A DNA stretch of 64,000 nt from Crocosphaera chwakensis CCY0110 (GTDB taxonomy: Bacteria > Cyanobacteriota > Cyanobacteriia > Cyanobacteriales > Microcystaceae): positions 1 through 64,000 of the forward strand of contig NZ_AAXW01000024.1 of NCBI RefSeq assembly GCF_000169335.1. Direction: 5' to 3'. The position numbers and the translations under genes are program-made. The notes under the pieces are model-generated. The model ran no database searches. It was not told the DNA's origin and worked only from the letters and a program-made list of their open reading frames with translations. This document shows, piece after piece, positions 43,789 to 53,112 of the stretch. Position 1 is the stretch's first letter. Every line of letters begins with the position of its first letter.

Positions 43789-45582
43789 TTAGCGTTTGGC
43801 TAATTTTTTCGTTTTCATCTTCCGCAGACGAATAGATTCTGGTGTAACTTCCACTAACTCATCAGAACCAATATATTCTAAAGCCCTTTCTAGACTCATT
43901 TCTTCGGGGGCTTGAAGTTGAACTAATTCATCTCCACCGGCCGCGCGATGGTTGGTTAACTGTTTCGTCTTACACACATTTAATTCTAAGTCTTGAGCGC
44001 GGTTATGTTCACCAATAATCATCCCTTTATACACTTTCGTTCCAGGGGTAATAAAGAAAACACCGCGATCTTCTGCGTTTTTCATCGCATAGAAAGTAGA
44101 CGTTCCTTCCTCAAACGCAATAATCACCCCATTGAAACGGGTTTCTAACTCCCCAGACATAGGACGATATTCTAAGAAACTATGGTTCATGATACCTTCA
44201 CCCCGTGTAATACGGATAAAGTCACCACGGAACCCTAATAAACCCCTGGCCGGGACAACAAACTCTAACTGAGTCCGTCCATTAACGCCGGTTTGCATAT
44301 CCCGCATTTCCCCTTTACGCTGGCCTAAGCGTTCAATACAAGATCCGACTGCTTCTTCGGGAACGTCTAATACTAAGTATTCAAAGGGTTCGTAAGGTTG
44401 ACCATTGACTTCACGATAAATAACCTGTGGTTGGGCTACTTGAAACTCGTACCCTTCGCGGCGCATGGTTTCGATTAAAATACCTAAATGGAGTTCGCCA
44501 CGACCAGAAACTAAAAATTGATCTGGAGACTCTCCTGACTCAACTCGTAAAGCTACATTCGTTTCTAACTCACGGTCCAGGCGATCGCGTAATTGCCGAG
44601 AGGTGACAAACTTCCCTTCTTGTCCAGCAAAGGGAGAGTCATTAACAGAGAAAGTCATCTGTAATGTGGGTTCATCGACCTTAATTAAGGGTAACGCTTG
44701 GGGTTCATCGGGACAAGTTAAGGTTTCCCCGATATTCGCATCAGCAAACCCGGCCACAGCGACGATATAACCGGCAGTTGCTTCTTCTAATTCTACCCGT
44801 TGTAGTCCTTCAAACCCTAACAATTTACTGATTTTTCCTCGGACAATGTTACCATCTTCTTTCATTAAAGCTGCTTGTTGACCGGCTTTGATGACTCCGT
44901 TGTGAATACGACCAATAATAATACGACCCAAATAGTCAGAATAGTCCAGGGTTGTAACTTGTAGTTGTAGGGGTTTAGTTACGTCGCCGGCTGGTGGGGG
45001 AACATGGTGTAAAATTGCTTCAAATAGAGGTTTCATGTCTTCTGACTCATCCTCTAGGTTTTCTTTTGCAAACCCCGATAACCCAGACGCATACAAGGTG
45101 GTAAAATCACATTGATCATCGTCAGCCCCTAATTCTACGAAGAGGTCAAAGACTTTATCCACTGCTTTATCCGGTTCAGCTTGAGGGCGATCGATTTTAT
45201 TAACGACAACGATGGGACGTAATCCTTTTTCTAAGGCTTTTTTAAGCACGAAACGGGTTTGAGGCATGGGGCCTTCATTAGCATCTACAATCAAGATACA
45301 ACCATCAACCATCCCTAATACTCGTTCAACTTCTCCCCCAAAGTCCGCGTGTCCGGGGGTGTCAACGATATTGATCAGGATGTCATTGTAGCGAACGGCT
45401 GTATTTTTAGAAAGAATAGTAATACCCCGTTCCCGTTCGAGGGTATTGGAGTCCATCACGCAGTCGGGAATCTCTTCCCCTTCACGAAAGACACCAGACT
45501 GTTTGAGAAGGGCATCAACCAGGGTGGTTTTACCGTGATCGACGTGGGCAATAATAGCGACGTTACGAATGGGAAGAGACAT
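43789..45582 (-). CDS. typA: Translational GTPase TypA/BipA
   Basis: A 597-residue ribosome-binding GTPase of the EF-G family. G1 AHVDHGKTT is at residues 11-19; DTPGHADF and NKIDRPQA mark G3 and G4. The elongation-factor domains follow, with RGELHLGILIETMRREG (about 368) and a basic C-terminus ending KMKTKKLAKR. It assists 50S assembly and growth under stress. Length matches the family. A remnant of its 3' end occurs at 59269-59315. Confidence 0.95.
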   Translation of the reverse strand: MSLPIRNVAIIAHVDHGKTTLVDALLKQSGVFREGEEIPDCVMDSNTLERERGITILSKNTAVRYNDILINIVDTPGHADFGGEVERVLGMVDGCILIVDANEGPMPQTRFVLKKALEKGLRPIVVVNKIDRPQAEPDKAVDKVFDLFVELGADDDQCDFTTLYASGLSGFAKENLEDESEDMKPLFEAILHHVPPPAGDVTKPLQLQVTTLDYSDYLGRIIIGRIHNGVIKAGQQAALMKEDGNIVRGKISKLLGFEGLQRVELEEATAGYIVAVAGFADANIGETLTCPDEPQALPLIKVDEPTLQMTFSVNDSPFAGQEGKFVTSRQLRDRLDRELETNVALRVESGESPDQFLVSGRGELHLGILIETMRREGYEFQVAQPQVIYREVNGQPYEPFEYLVLDVPEEAVGSCIERLGQRKGEMRDMQTGVNGRTQLEFVVPARGLLGFRGDFIRITRGEGIMNHSFLEYRPMSGELETRFNGVIIAFEEGTSTFYAMKNAEDRGVFFITPGTKVYKGMIIGEHNRAQDLELNVCKTKQLTNHRAAGGDELVQLQAPEEMSLERALEYIGSDELVEVTPESIRLRKMKTKKLAKR

Positions 45583-45952
45583 AGGATACGGTAGTGAGAA
45601 GAGTATAGTTACATTACTACAGATTTCTTCACAATTCTAGCTTAGTTTTGCCAAGCTTTACTAAAAACTTTATAAAAAACATTTTAGAAAATGTATAAAA
45701 TTGATTCAATTCAAGAAAATGATAATAATCACTTCAATATATGTGTAAGGTACATTTAGATTGTAGGGTGGGCAAATTAGATTATGATTTAAACTTATTC
45801 TAGTAGCTTTAAGGTTAGGAAAATTTTTTAATACGGGTGCTAATTTTTGGATGAATTTACAATAATCTTATGATTGAGAAATAGCTACACTTCAGTTAGG
45901 TAATAAATTAGATAGGATTGTTCCTTATAAAAATATCAAATAAACTGAAATT
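45583..45952. other. Gene-free gap with a REP half-site
   Basis: This 370-bp AT-rich stretch separates typA from the next rightward gene. GTAGGGTGGGCAAATTAG at 45763-45780 is a REP copy that has lost its second arm. No gene or RNA is apparent. Confidence 0.5.
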
Positions 45953-46426
45953 ATGGCAACTAGAGTTAAAGAAATTATCATAACATTAAGTAATTTTTTC
46001 TTGTTTATTTTTGGATAATTGTGGGTTATTTGCTATCGCTTTGAGCCTCATTTTTTTAATCTTGATGATGGACCTTATTATTCACAAGAGTATAAGGAAA
46101 ATATTGAGTCATTATCTTTAGAATCTCAAGTTAAATTATCTCGTTTGGGAATTCCTACTTATATTCTAGAATCATACTTATTAACGCCATATGAAAGTGT
46201 TTTAGTCCTAAAAAATACTAAAGATGAAATTATCTGGCAAAAAATTCCGATTAAGTTTGATTTTAGTGAAAAAAGAACTTTGGGAACAGTAGAATTAAAA
46301 CAAAGATTTACTCATTTAAGATTAGATGGAGGTTGGGAAGTTAGTATTCAACCCAGTCATCAAGAAGCTGGTAAACTATATATTAGTCCTTGGGGAAAGT
46401 TTCGTTTTTTTTATCATAGTTGGTAG
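45953..46426 (+). pseudogene. Small hypothetical membrane-anchored protein, split by an in-frame stop
   Basis: An ATG at 45953 opens 21 codons (MATRVKEIIITLSNFFLFIF, then G) followed by a single TAA at 46016-46018; the same frame then continues for 135 residues to 46426 (LWVICYRFEPHFFNLDDG...). The stop lies in the middle of what would be one continuous membrane helix, and a CAA codon would differ by one base. The downstream part alone would need a TTG start at 46019. I cannot name the family. It lies 51 bp before the ATPase gene and could belong to the same cassette. Confidence 0.5.
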
Positions 46427-46477
46427 TTTATTTTAGTATTGAGTTTATATAATGATTTTTAAAGGTAAACTTGTCTT

Positions 46478-47695
46478 ATGAAATTACTTAAAGTCTCGGT
46501 TCCTAATTTTCGTAATCTTAAAAATGTAGAGTTAACCTTTGAACCCAGTTTAAAACCTGCTGTTTTTCCCATTGGCAGCGAAAATGGTGGAGGAAAAAGT
46601 ACCTTATTACAATTAATTTTTGTTTTGTTGACTTGTTCATTGGATGATGACAAAACTGAATTTTTAGAGAATTTTTTGAGTTCGGTAAAAGATGATTCTC
46701 TCATTGCTAAAATTGAATTAATTTATCAAGAACAAATAATTGATCTTACATTTGAGTGTATTACTAATAGTAATAATGAATATAAAGAATTAACTGACTT
46801 ATTAAAAACTCAGGATAAATATATTGAAAATTTTGAGAATATTAAAGATAAAAGAATTCTTATACCTAGAGATACTAGAGAAATAAAAGAATGGAAAACA
46901 AGAATAAAACAAATAGAATCTAGAATTTTAGATTTTCAGAACAATAGAAAAATTTTGTTAGTTAATCCTTTAATTGATTACAAAAAATATCTTATTATCA
47001 AGACAAATAGTGATGATCATCAAATATCTTATCGAATGCTAAAATATGCAGCTAAACATACTTATTTAGTTACACCACCCACACAGATTTTTTTGTTTTT
47101 AGATAAAGAAGTAAAAAAATCAATGGATAGTAATTTTGCTGAATACTATAATAAAGTCAATGATATAAGAGAAAAAATATCTAACATTTACATTTACAAT
47201 CAATTATCAATAATAGCAATAACACACGCATTTAAACAAGCAAAAGAACAAGATTTTAAAACTGCTCTTGATAATGATAATTTAGAATATGGTACAGCTT
47301 TAAAAGAATTAGCAGAAGACTTTCATGACTTTTTAGGAAATGATAAAGATATAAAACCCTCATCAGATATGACTTCTATTATTGTTAAACGAAAAATATC
47401 AGAAAATGAAGTTATTGAACTCGAACCCGAAGAATTAAGTCATGGGGAATTAAAAAGATTAGGTTTATATGCTTGGATTAAATATAATAATATCAATGAT
47501 TCTATTATTCTTATTGATGAAATTGAAAACGGTTTGCATCCTGACTGGCAATATAATATAGTCAATGAGTTAGCATCCTGGGGAGATAATCAATATTTAT
47601 TAGCAACCCATTCCTTCTATTTATGTGAAGCATTAACCCCTGGTCATGTTAAGATCATCAAACCTAAATTATCAGATCCTATGTCTAAAAAATAG
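46478..47695 (+). CDS. AAA-family ATPase of the OLD/RecF/ABC type, candidate defence ATPase (AriA-like)
   Basis: A 405-residue ABC-type ATPase with SMC/RecF-like organisation. Walker A is GSENGGGKST (33-42), preceded by VPNFRNLKNVELTFEP, the usual start of OLD-type ATPases. A helical insertion fills about 90-290. The signature is LSHGELKRLGLYAW (about 325), Walker B is IILIDEIENGLHPDW (about 345) and the H-loop is ATHS. It is separated by only 8 bp from a gene encoding a TOPRIM-like protein. ATPase plus TOPRIM-type partner pairs of this size occur in the PARIS phage-defence system (AriA/AriB) and, fused, in OLD nucleases. Confidence 0.85.
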   Translation: MKLLKVSVPNFRNLKNVELTFEPSLKPAVFPIGSENGGGKSTLLQLIFVLLTCSLDDDKTEFLENFLSSVKDDSLIAKIELIYQEQIIDLTFECITNSNNEYKELTDLLKTQDKYIENFENIKDKRILIPRDTREIKEWKTRIKQIESRILDFQNNRKILLVNPLIDYKKYLIIKTNSDDHQISYRMLKYAAKHTYLVTPPTQIFLFLDKEVKKSMDSNFAEYYNKVNDIREKISNIYIYNQLSIIAITHAFKQAKEQDFKTALDNDNLEYGTALKELAEDFHDFLGNDKDIKPSSDMTSIIVKRKISENEVIELEPEELSHGELKRLGLYAWIKYNNINDSIILIDEIENGLHPDWQYNIVNELASWGDNQYLLATHSFYLCEALTPGHVKIIKPKLSDPMSKK

Positions 47696-47703
47696 ATAGT
47701 ATT

Positions 47704-48693
47704 ATGAGTGAAGTTGAACAAGCTGATCAAGAATTTTGTAGTAAAATATTGAAGTATACAAGAATTATAGATAACCTTGTTATTCTTTGTGAGGGACTAA
47801 GAGGGTACTTAAATATTCATTCTCCTGAACAAATTGGTGAATTAGAATATTTACCTGATGCTAACTTTTGGAAACAAACAATTCCTTATAGTTCTTGGAG
47901 GAATAAAAAACCTATTTTTATCCCTTGTGGTTCTCGTTCGGATGTTATTAGAATTTATCCTAAATTAATTGAATTACATAATGATGATCCTGATAATTCT
48001 TATTTATCTCCAGAGAAACTATTTATTCTCATTGACTTAGATATTCAGTGTCAGGATATAAGTAATATTTGTCCTCATTATCAAACTACCGAAGAACTTT
48101 ATCATGCTATTTATGAAAATAATCCTATTAATACTAATGTAATTGATAAATCGAAAATTATTATTACGGGATGGATACATAAAGAAGCCTATTTTTTAGA
48201 ACCCGACTTACAAGACTATTTACAACAAGAATTACCTTTAACTAAAATCACTTATAAAAATAATCCTTTATCCTTAGAAGAAATTTATAAAGATATGATT
48301 GAAGATATAAATAGCGATGCAGATATTGATCAAAATTTAGATAATGTTCTTAAACGAATAGAAAAGTTTTTATCTATACCTATTCCTGATAAAAATAGTT
48401 TGATCAATGAATGTACAAAGTTAAAACATAATTCAACAATAACCCCCGAAGAAAAAAGAAAACTGATAGAAGTTATTCTAAAAACTGTCAAAGCTAAACC
48501 TTACTGGGAAGAACAAATTATTATTGAAGATGACTATTTGTCTAAAGATAAAGCTGAAGATAACGTTCTTTTAGCAATATCTAGATTTTATGCTAATTCT
48601 TGTAACTTATCGAATCAATCTAATTCAACGCTGTATCATATCCCTCAATGGGTTAACTTTCTTTATGCAAAAAATGAAGAATTAAATAGATAA
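47704..48693 (+). CDS. TOPRIM-like (AriB/OLD-type) protein, partner of the ATPase
   Basis: A 329-residue acidic protein. The N-terminal third has the spacing of a TOPRIM fold: a strand ending in the glutamate E30 (NLVILCEG), a Gly-containing turn at PCGSRSDVI (74-82), and a strand ending in the DxD pair D111/D113 (LFILIDLDIQ). The segment ITGWIHKEAYFLEP (about 155-170) follows, then a long helical region. I cannot match it to a named family with certainty; DUF4435-like AriB and OLD TOPRIM domains are the closest ideas. It is presumably a nuclease or effector released or activated by the ATPase. Confidence 0.65.
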   Translation: MSEVEQADQEFCSKILKYTRIIDNLVILCEGLRGYLNIHSPEQIGELEYLPDANFWKQTIPYSSWRNKKPIFIPCGSRSDVIRIYPKLIELHNDDPDNSYLSPEKLFILIDLDIQCQDISNICPHYQTTEELYHAIYENNPINTNVIDKSKIIITGWIHKEAYFLEPDLQDYLQQELPLTKITYKNNPLSLEEIYKDMIEDINSDADIDQNLDNVLKRIEKFLSIPIPDKNSLINECTKLKHNSTITPEEKRKLIEVILKTVKAKPYWEEQIIIEDDYLSKDKAEDNVLLAISRFYANSCNLSNQSNSTLYHIPQWVNFLYAKNEELNR

Positions 48694-48899
48694 TTTTGAT
48701 GTTGAAATCTTGATCATTGTATAGAGATATTATCTAGGTATATAGATTTACCCATAAGCAGTTAATAAAGAAAAAGGAAGAGAACCCGAAAAGCTTTAAA
48801 CAAACCTTTAATATAGATCGAGTTGTGATCTCCACAGACAAAACAGCGATCGCACAGTAACAGTAAGCAATAAATCTCACCAGAGGACTTTGATGAACT

Positions 48900-50144
48900 A
48901 TGGAAAACTACAGTAAAATTACAGGAGGAATAACCGCCCCTAAAGGGTTTAAAGCCTCAGGAATAGCCGCCGGGTTAAAACCGTCAGGAAAACCCGATTT
49001 AGCCCTAATTATCTCCGATGTAGAAGCGATCGCAGCAGGGGTGTTTACTACGTCTCAGGTAAGGGCTGCTTGTGTCGATTATTGTCGCCAAAAACTGCAA
49101 CAAAAAGCCAGTGCAAAAGCAATTTTGTGTAATGCAGGCCAAGCGAATGCAGGAACCGGCAAACAAGGGTGGCAAGATGCTATAGAATCGGCGGATTTGG
49201 TAGCCCAAGCCTTAAATATCGCTCCAGAGGCGGTTCTTTTGGCTTCTACAGGGGTGATTGGACAACGGATAAAGATGGAAGCGTTGCGATCCGGTATTCC
49301 TCAATTAGTAGAAAATTTATCCGAAGAGGGCAACGAAGCAGCAGCCAAAGCTATTATTACCACCGATTTAGTCACGAAAGAAATTGCTTTAGAAACCATG
49401 ATAGATAATCGTCCCGTGAGGGTTGGGGGTATCGCTAAGGGGTCTGGGATGATTCACCCGAATATGGCCACGATGCTATCCTTTGTTACCTGTGATGCTG
49501 CGGTTTCAACAGGGTTATGGCAAAAAATGTTGAGCCAAGCAGCCAATGAAAGCTTTAATCAGATTACTGTAGATGGGGATACTAGCACCAATGATAGTTT
49601 AATTGCCTTGGCCAATGGTCAATCTCGGACTCCGGCTATTACGGATATGAATAGTAAAAATGCTCAAACCTTGCAGATAATGTTAACCAAGGTGTGTCAA
49701 CATTTGGCAAAAGCGATCGCCAGAGACGGAGAAGGGGCAACTTGTTTAGTCGAAGTGCAAGTATCCGGTGCGCCAGATGACGAAGCGGCCAGACGCATTG
49801 CGAAAACCATTGCAGGATCATCTTTAGTCAAGTCTGCCATTTTTGGTCGTGATCCCAACTGGGGCCGTATTGCCGGGGCGGCAGGCCGCGCTGGTGTTAT
49901 GTTTCATCAAGAAGACTTACGCATTATATTAGGTGAGTATGTCATGATGGAAAATGGACAACCTTTGCAATATGATCGCGCTGCAGCTAGTAACTATATG
50001 AAACAAGCTGCACAAGGAGCTTATTTACAAGACGATACGGTTTTAATCTCCGTTTGCGTTGGCAATGGTTCAGGAAAAGGTATCGCTTGGGGTTGCGATT
50101 TAAGTTACGATTATGTCAAGATCAACGCTGAATATACGACTTAG
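48900..50144 (+). CDS. argJ: Bifunctional ornithine acetyltransferase / N-acetylglutamate synthase
   Basis: A 414-residue arginine-pathway enzyme that recycles the acetyl group between ornithine and glutamate. It is synthesised as a precursor that cuts itself into alpha and beta chains before the threonine of HPNMATMLSFVTCDAA (about residue 190). Other signatures are GGITAPKGFKASGI at the start, CNAGQANAGTG, STGVIGQ and FGRDPNWGRIAGAAGRAGV near residue 317. The ATG at 48900 fits the family N-terminus. Confidence 0.95.
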   Translation: MENYSKITGGITAPKGFKASGIAAGLKPSGKPDLALIISDVEAIAAGVFTTSQVRAACVDYCRQKLQQKASAKAILCNAGQANAGTGKQGWQDAIESADLVAQALNIAPEAVLLASTGVIGQRIKMEALRSGIPQLVENLSEEGNEAAAKAIITTDLVTKEIALETMIDNRPVRVGGIAKGSGMIHPNMATMLSFVTCDAAVSTGLWQKMLSQAANESFNQITVDGDTSTNDSLIALANGQSRTPAITDMNSKNAQTLQIMLTKVCQHLAKAIARDGEGATCLVEVQVSGAPDDEAARRIAKTIAGSSLVKSAIFGRDPNWGRIAGAAGRAGVMFHQEDLRIILGEYVMMENGQPLQYDRAAASNYMKQAAQGAYLQDDTVLISVCVGNGSGKGIAWGCDLSYDYVKINAEYTT

Positions 50145-50280
50145 ATTCTGAAGCGATCGTTTGATTATCTACTAAACTTTGATTAGGATTATTAAAGACT
50201 TCTAGGCTTCCTGCTAGGAGTCTGATCCAGACTAAAACAGTAGCAGTAATAATCATCATTTTTAACGGTTTATATAGCAT
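50122..50280 (-). CDS. Small membrane or exported protein, 52 residues
   Basis: An ATG at 50280 is preceded by a strong GAGGAG Shine-Dalgarno (at about 50290) and opens a 52-codon frame ending in TGA at 50122. The product starts MLYKPLKMMIITATVLVWIR and has one hydrophobic segment at about residues 8-24, followed by a polar tail (SLEVFNNPNQSLVDNQTIAS). It reads like a short membrane-anchored or exported protein. Its last 23 bases overlap the convergent argJ gene. No family is recognised. Confidence 0.5.
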   Translation of the reverse strand: MLYKPLKMMIITATVLVWIRLLAGSLEVFNNPNQSLVDNQTIASESKSYIQR

Positions 50281-50617
50281 AGTAACACTCCTCAAATTTA
50301 TCTAAATTTAATATACTTCTATCTAAACAATTTCGTTTCTTATGTCACATCCCCATAACAGATGATTTTTTTTCATGCTTTTGGGGGATGTTAATTAATT
50401 CATTTTGGATAAAATCTAATTATATTTAGAAGGTAAAATAAAGTCGTTGCACACAAACCAATACTTTTTTGCTTCATTGGTCACTAATTCTCTGAAATTG
50501 TATTGTTAGTTTACTCTATGGTTCCAGCAAAATTATTTCAGTCATTCTTATTTAGATTTTTTAGTCTGATATTGTAAATTAGTAGACAATAATAGTAACT
50601 GTATGCCCTAAGTAAAA
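50281..50617. other. Gene-free divergent gap
   Basis: This 337-bp gap holds the promoter side of the 52-residue gene (leftward) and of the Uma2 gene (rightward). It is very AT-rich. I see no further gene, RNA or strong hairpin in it. Confidence 0.5.
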
Positions 50618-51172
50618 ATGTTGACGATTGGAACACAAAAAAGCGATCGCATTACCACAATCACTAATACAACTTGGTCTGAATATATTAGTTTAGATTT
50701 GCCGAGTAAACGAGTCTCATTTCGCAACGGAGTCATTACTATCGTGTCGCCAGGACGTAACCATGAATTGATTGGTGATTATATTAGAGCGATTATTTGG
50801 ACTTACTGTCGTAAAAACAACCTTGCACTGTTTCCTTACAATCAAACTACTCTTAAAGAAGAAGGGAAAGAAGGGAAAGAACCTGATGTAGCTTACTGTT
50901 TTGAGATAGACAAAGACAAGCCAGATTTGGCAGTAGAAATAAATTTAACTTCAGGAAGTATCGACGATTTAACCAAATATCAATACTTAAAAATTCCTGA
51001 AGTTTGGCTGTGGGAAAACAAGAAGATTAGATTCTTTATTTATCGCGATTCAGGATATTTAGAATTAACGACAAGCAAATCTCTACCTAACTTAAACAGC
51101 GATCTCGTTACAACCATTGTGAATAGTTGTTTTGGTAAAAGTGTTTTAGAAGTAGAAACATATTTCTCTTAA
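50618..51172 (+). CDS. Uma2 family endonuclease-like protein (DUF820)
   Basis: A 184-residue protein with the PD-(D/E)XK nuclease-like core of Uma2/DUF820, a family greatly expanded in cyanobacteria. Conserved pieces are SPGRNHELIGDYI (about 45-57), the EPDVAYCFE acidic motif (about 88-96) and PDLAVEINLTSGSIDDLTKYQYLKIPEVW, where the E-x-N and the lysine come from the active site. A biological role has not been established for the family. Confidence 0.88.
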   Translation: MLTIGTQKSDRITTITNTTWSEYISLDLPSKRVSFRNGVITIVSPGRNHELIGDYIRAIIWTYCRKNNLALFPYNQTTLKEEGKEGKEPDVAYCFEIDKDKPDLAVEINLTSGSIDDLTKYQYLKIPEVWLWENKKIRFFIYRDSGYLELTTSKSLPNLNSDLVTTIVNSCFGKSVLEVETYFS

Positions 51173-51485
51173 AACTGAAGTTCCCTCCTGACAACGCAAC
51201 AACCTATCATAATATAGTCAGGTAAATAAAGAAAACTACTGTTACGATCGCCCGCAGTCCATAATTCCGATCCTAATCCTGCCAGCAATTAGTAATTGTT
51301 AAACTAAGTTTTTGCTAAATCTGTAGGAAAAGTGATCACTCAAGAAAGATCCGATCACCAAAAAACACGCCGATTCCTTTTAGATCATTGAATAATAATA
51401 GCAGCACAAAAAATCAGTCTATTTTAAATATCAGAATAACAATGTTATTATACTTAACAAATCTTAAAAAATCCAATCAGTGGGT
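51173..51485. other. Gene-free gap upstream of the cryptochrome gene
   Basis: A 313-bp AT-rich gap. It contains short self-complementary pieces such as AGTGATCACT but no T-tract, gene or RNA I can support. Confidence 0.45.
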
Positions 51486-52946
51486 ATGTCTAATAAAAGA
51501 ATTTTAATTTGGTATCGCAATGATTTACGAATTCATGACCATGAACCATTATATCAAGGGATTAAAGAGGGGGATTTAGTTATTCCTTTTTATTGTTTTG
51601 ATATTCGACAATTTCAAACCACTTCTTATGCTTTTCCAAAAACAGGTAATTTTAGAGGTCAATTTTTGTTAGAGAGTGTTGCTAACTTACGCCAATCTTT
51701 ACAAGACTTAGGCAGTGATTTAATTGTTAGAAAAGGATATCCTGAAAAAATAATCCCTGAATTAATCAAAGAGTTAGAAATAGATGCAGTTTATTTTCAT
51801 GAAGAAGTTACTTCAGAAGAAACCAAAGTAGAAAAGAAAGTTAAACAAGCTTTAAAACCTCTGAAAGTTAAAGTCCCAGGATTTTGGGGAGCAACATTAT
51901 ATCATTGGAATGATTTACCCTTTGAAGTGAATCAATTACCAGAAGTTTTTACCAGTTTTCGTAAAAAAGTTGAGAAAAATTCCACTGTCAACCCCACATT
52001 AATTACTCCCCGAAAATTACTCTCTCTTCCTGATGTTGAAATAGGTAATATTCCCAGTTTAGAAGAGTTAGGATTAAAAAAATCTGATTCTGATTCAAGA
52101 GGAGTCTTAAACTTTAAAGGAGGAGAAACAGCAGGAATCAAACGCTTACAAGACTATTTTTGGGAAAGAAACTGTCTTAAAGAATATAAAGAAACCAGAA
52201 ATGGAATGTTAGGGGCAGATTATTCTTCTAAATTTTCTCCTTGGTTAGCGCATGGTTGTTTATCACCCCGTTATATTTATGAAGAAGTACAGAAATATGA
52301 AGAAGAAAGAGTTAAAAATAATTCAACTTACTGGCTGATTTTTGAATTATTATGGCGTGATTATTTTCGTTTTATTTGTGCCAAACATGGTAATAAAATA
52401 TTTTATAAATCGGGTTTACAAGGGTTAGATATTCCTTGGAAAGAAGACCAAGATCGATTTATTCTTTGGCAAGAAGGTAAGACAGGTTATCCTTTAGTGG
52501 ATGCCAATATGAGAGAAATTGCAGCAACAGGTTTTATGTCTAATAGAGGTCGGCAAAATGTTGCTAGTTTTTTGACTAAAAATTTAGGAATTAACTGGAT
52601 AATGGGGGCCGAATGGTTTGAATCCTTGTTAATTGATTATGATGTTTGTAGTAACTACGGAAACTGGAATTACACCGCAGGAGTGGGTAATGATGCCAGA
52701 GGATTTCGCTATTTTAATATTCCTAAACAATCAAAAGATTATGATTCTAAAGGAGACTATTTAAGACATTGGTTACCCGAATTAAAAATGATTCCAGGGG
52801 ATAAAATTCATGAACCTTGGAAACTTTCTCAAGACGAACAAAAACGATATAATGTCAGGATTGGCGTTGACTATCCTAAGCCCGTTGTAGACTTTTTTAA
52901 ATCAGTAAAAGCCAACGAAAAAGTCTATAATTCTGCTACAACATAG
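51486..52946 (+). CDS. DASH-type cryptochrome / single-strand-specific photolyase
   Basis: A 486-residue flavoprotein. The photolyase domain starts RILIWYRNDLRIHDHEPL; the FAD-binding half has NGMLGADYSSKFSPWLAHGCLSPRYIYEEV in parts, WLIFELLWRDYFRFI and NRGRQNVASFL with the tryptophan-rich segment NYGNWNYTAGVGND. These place it in the DASH class (Synechocystis Sll1629), which repairs pyrimidine dimers in single-stranded DNA and may also signal. I use the ATG at 51486; a GTG two codons earlier is possible. A decayed copy of its last 20 codons occurs at 59341-59400. Confidence 0.92.
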   Translation: MSNKRILIWYRNDLRIHDHEPLYQGIKEGDLVIPFYCFDIRQFQTTSYAFPKTGNFRGQFLLESVANLRQSLQDLGSDLIVRKGYPEKIIPELIKELEIDAVYFHEEVTSEETKVEKKVKQALKPLKVKVPGFWGATLYHWNDLPFEVNQLPEVFTSFRKKVEKNSTVNPTLITPRKLLSLPDVEIGNIPSLEELGLKKSDSDSRGVLNFKGGETAGIKRLQDYFWERNCLKEYKETRNGMLGADYSSKFSPWLAHGCLSPRYIYEEVQKYEEERVKNNSTYWLIFELLWRDYFRFICAKHGNKIFYKSGLQGLDIPWKEDQDRFILWQEGKTGYPLVDANMREIAATGFMSNRGRQNVASFLTKNLGINWIMGAEWFESLLIDYDVCSNYGNWNYTAGVGNDARGFRYFNIPKQSKDYDSKGDYLRHWLPELKMIPGDKIHEPWKLSQDEQKRYNVRIGVDYPKPVVDFFKSVKANEKVYNSATT

Positions 52947-52960
52947 CAACTGATAACTCC

Positions 52961-53112
52961 GAACTCAGCTTAAGGGGTTTTCCAAATACGCTGATGATAG
53001 TCTTCGACCTTGGCATAAGGATCGATCGCACTATGATGATGATGTGAATGATTGTGAGAATAATGATTATGGTGATGACCATGATTATTCGTCGCAACAA
53101 GAAGAAACTTGC
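52961..53112. repeat. Left copy of the duplicated cryptochrome/chelatase junction
   Basis: From 52961 to 53011 the sequence is identical to 59429-59479, and similarity continues to about 53112 (59574 on the right) with a 6-base indel in the His-codon region. It also extends leftward into the cryptochrome 3' end. The two copies lie in direct orientation about 6.46 kb apart and enclose the NADH dehydrogenase and oxidase genes. Confidence 0.9.
52970..53110 (-). pseudogene. C-terminal remnant of the sirohydrochlorin chelatase-like gene
   Basis: Read on the minus strand, this stretch encodes a His-rich tail and the ending AIDPYAKVEDYHQRIWKTP followed by TAA, the same C-terminus as the intact gene at 59438-60424. 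Everything upstream has been lost; the reading frame breaks at the end of the NADH dehydrogenase gene. It is therefore the stump of an interrupted or duplicated chelatase gene. Confidence 0.85.
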
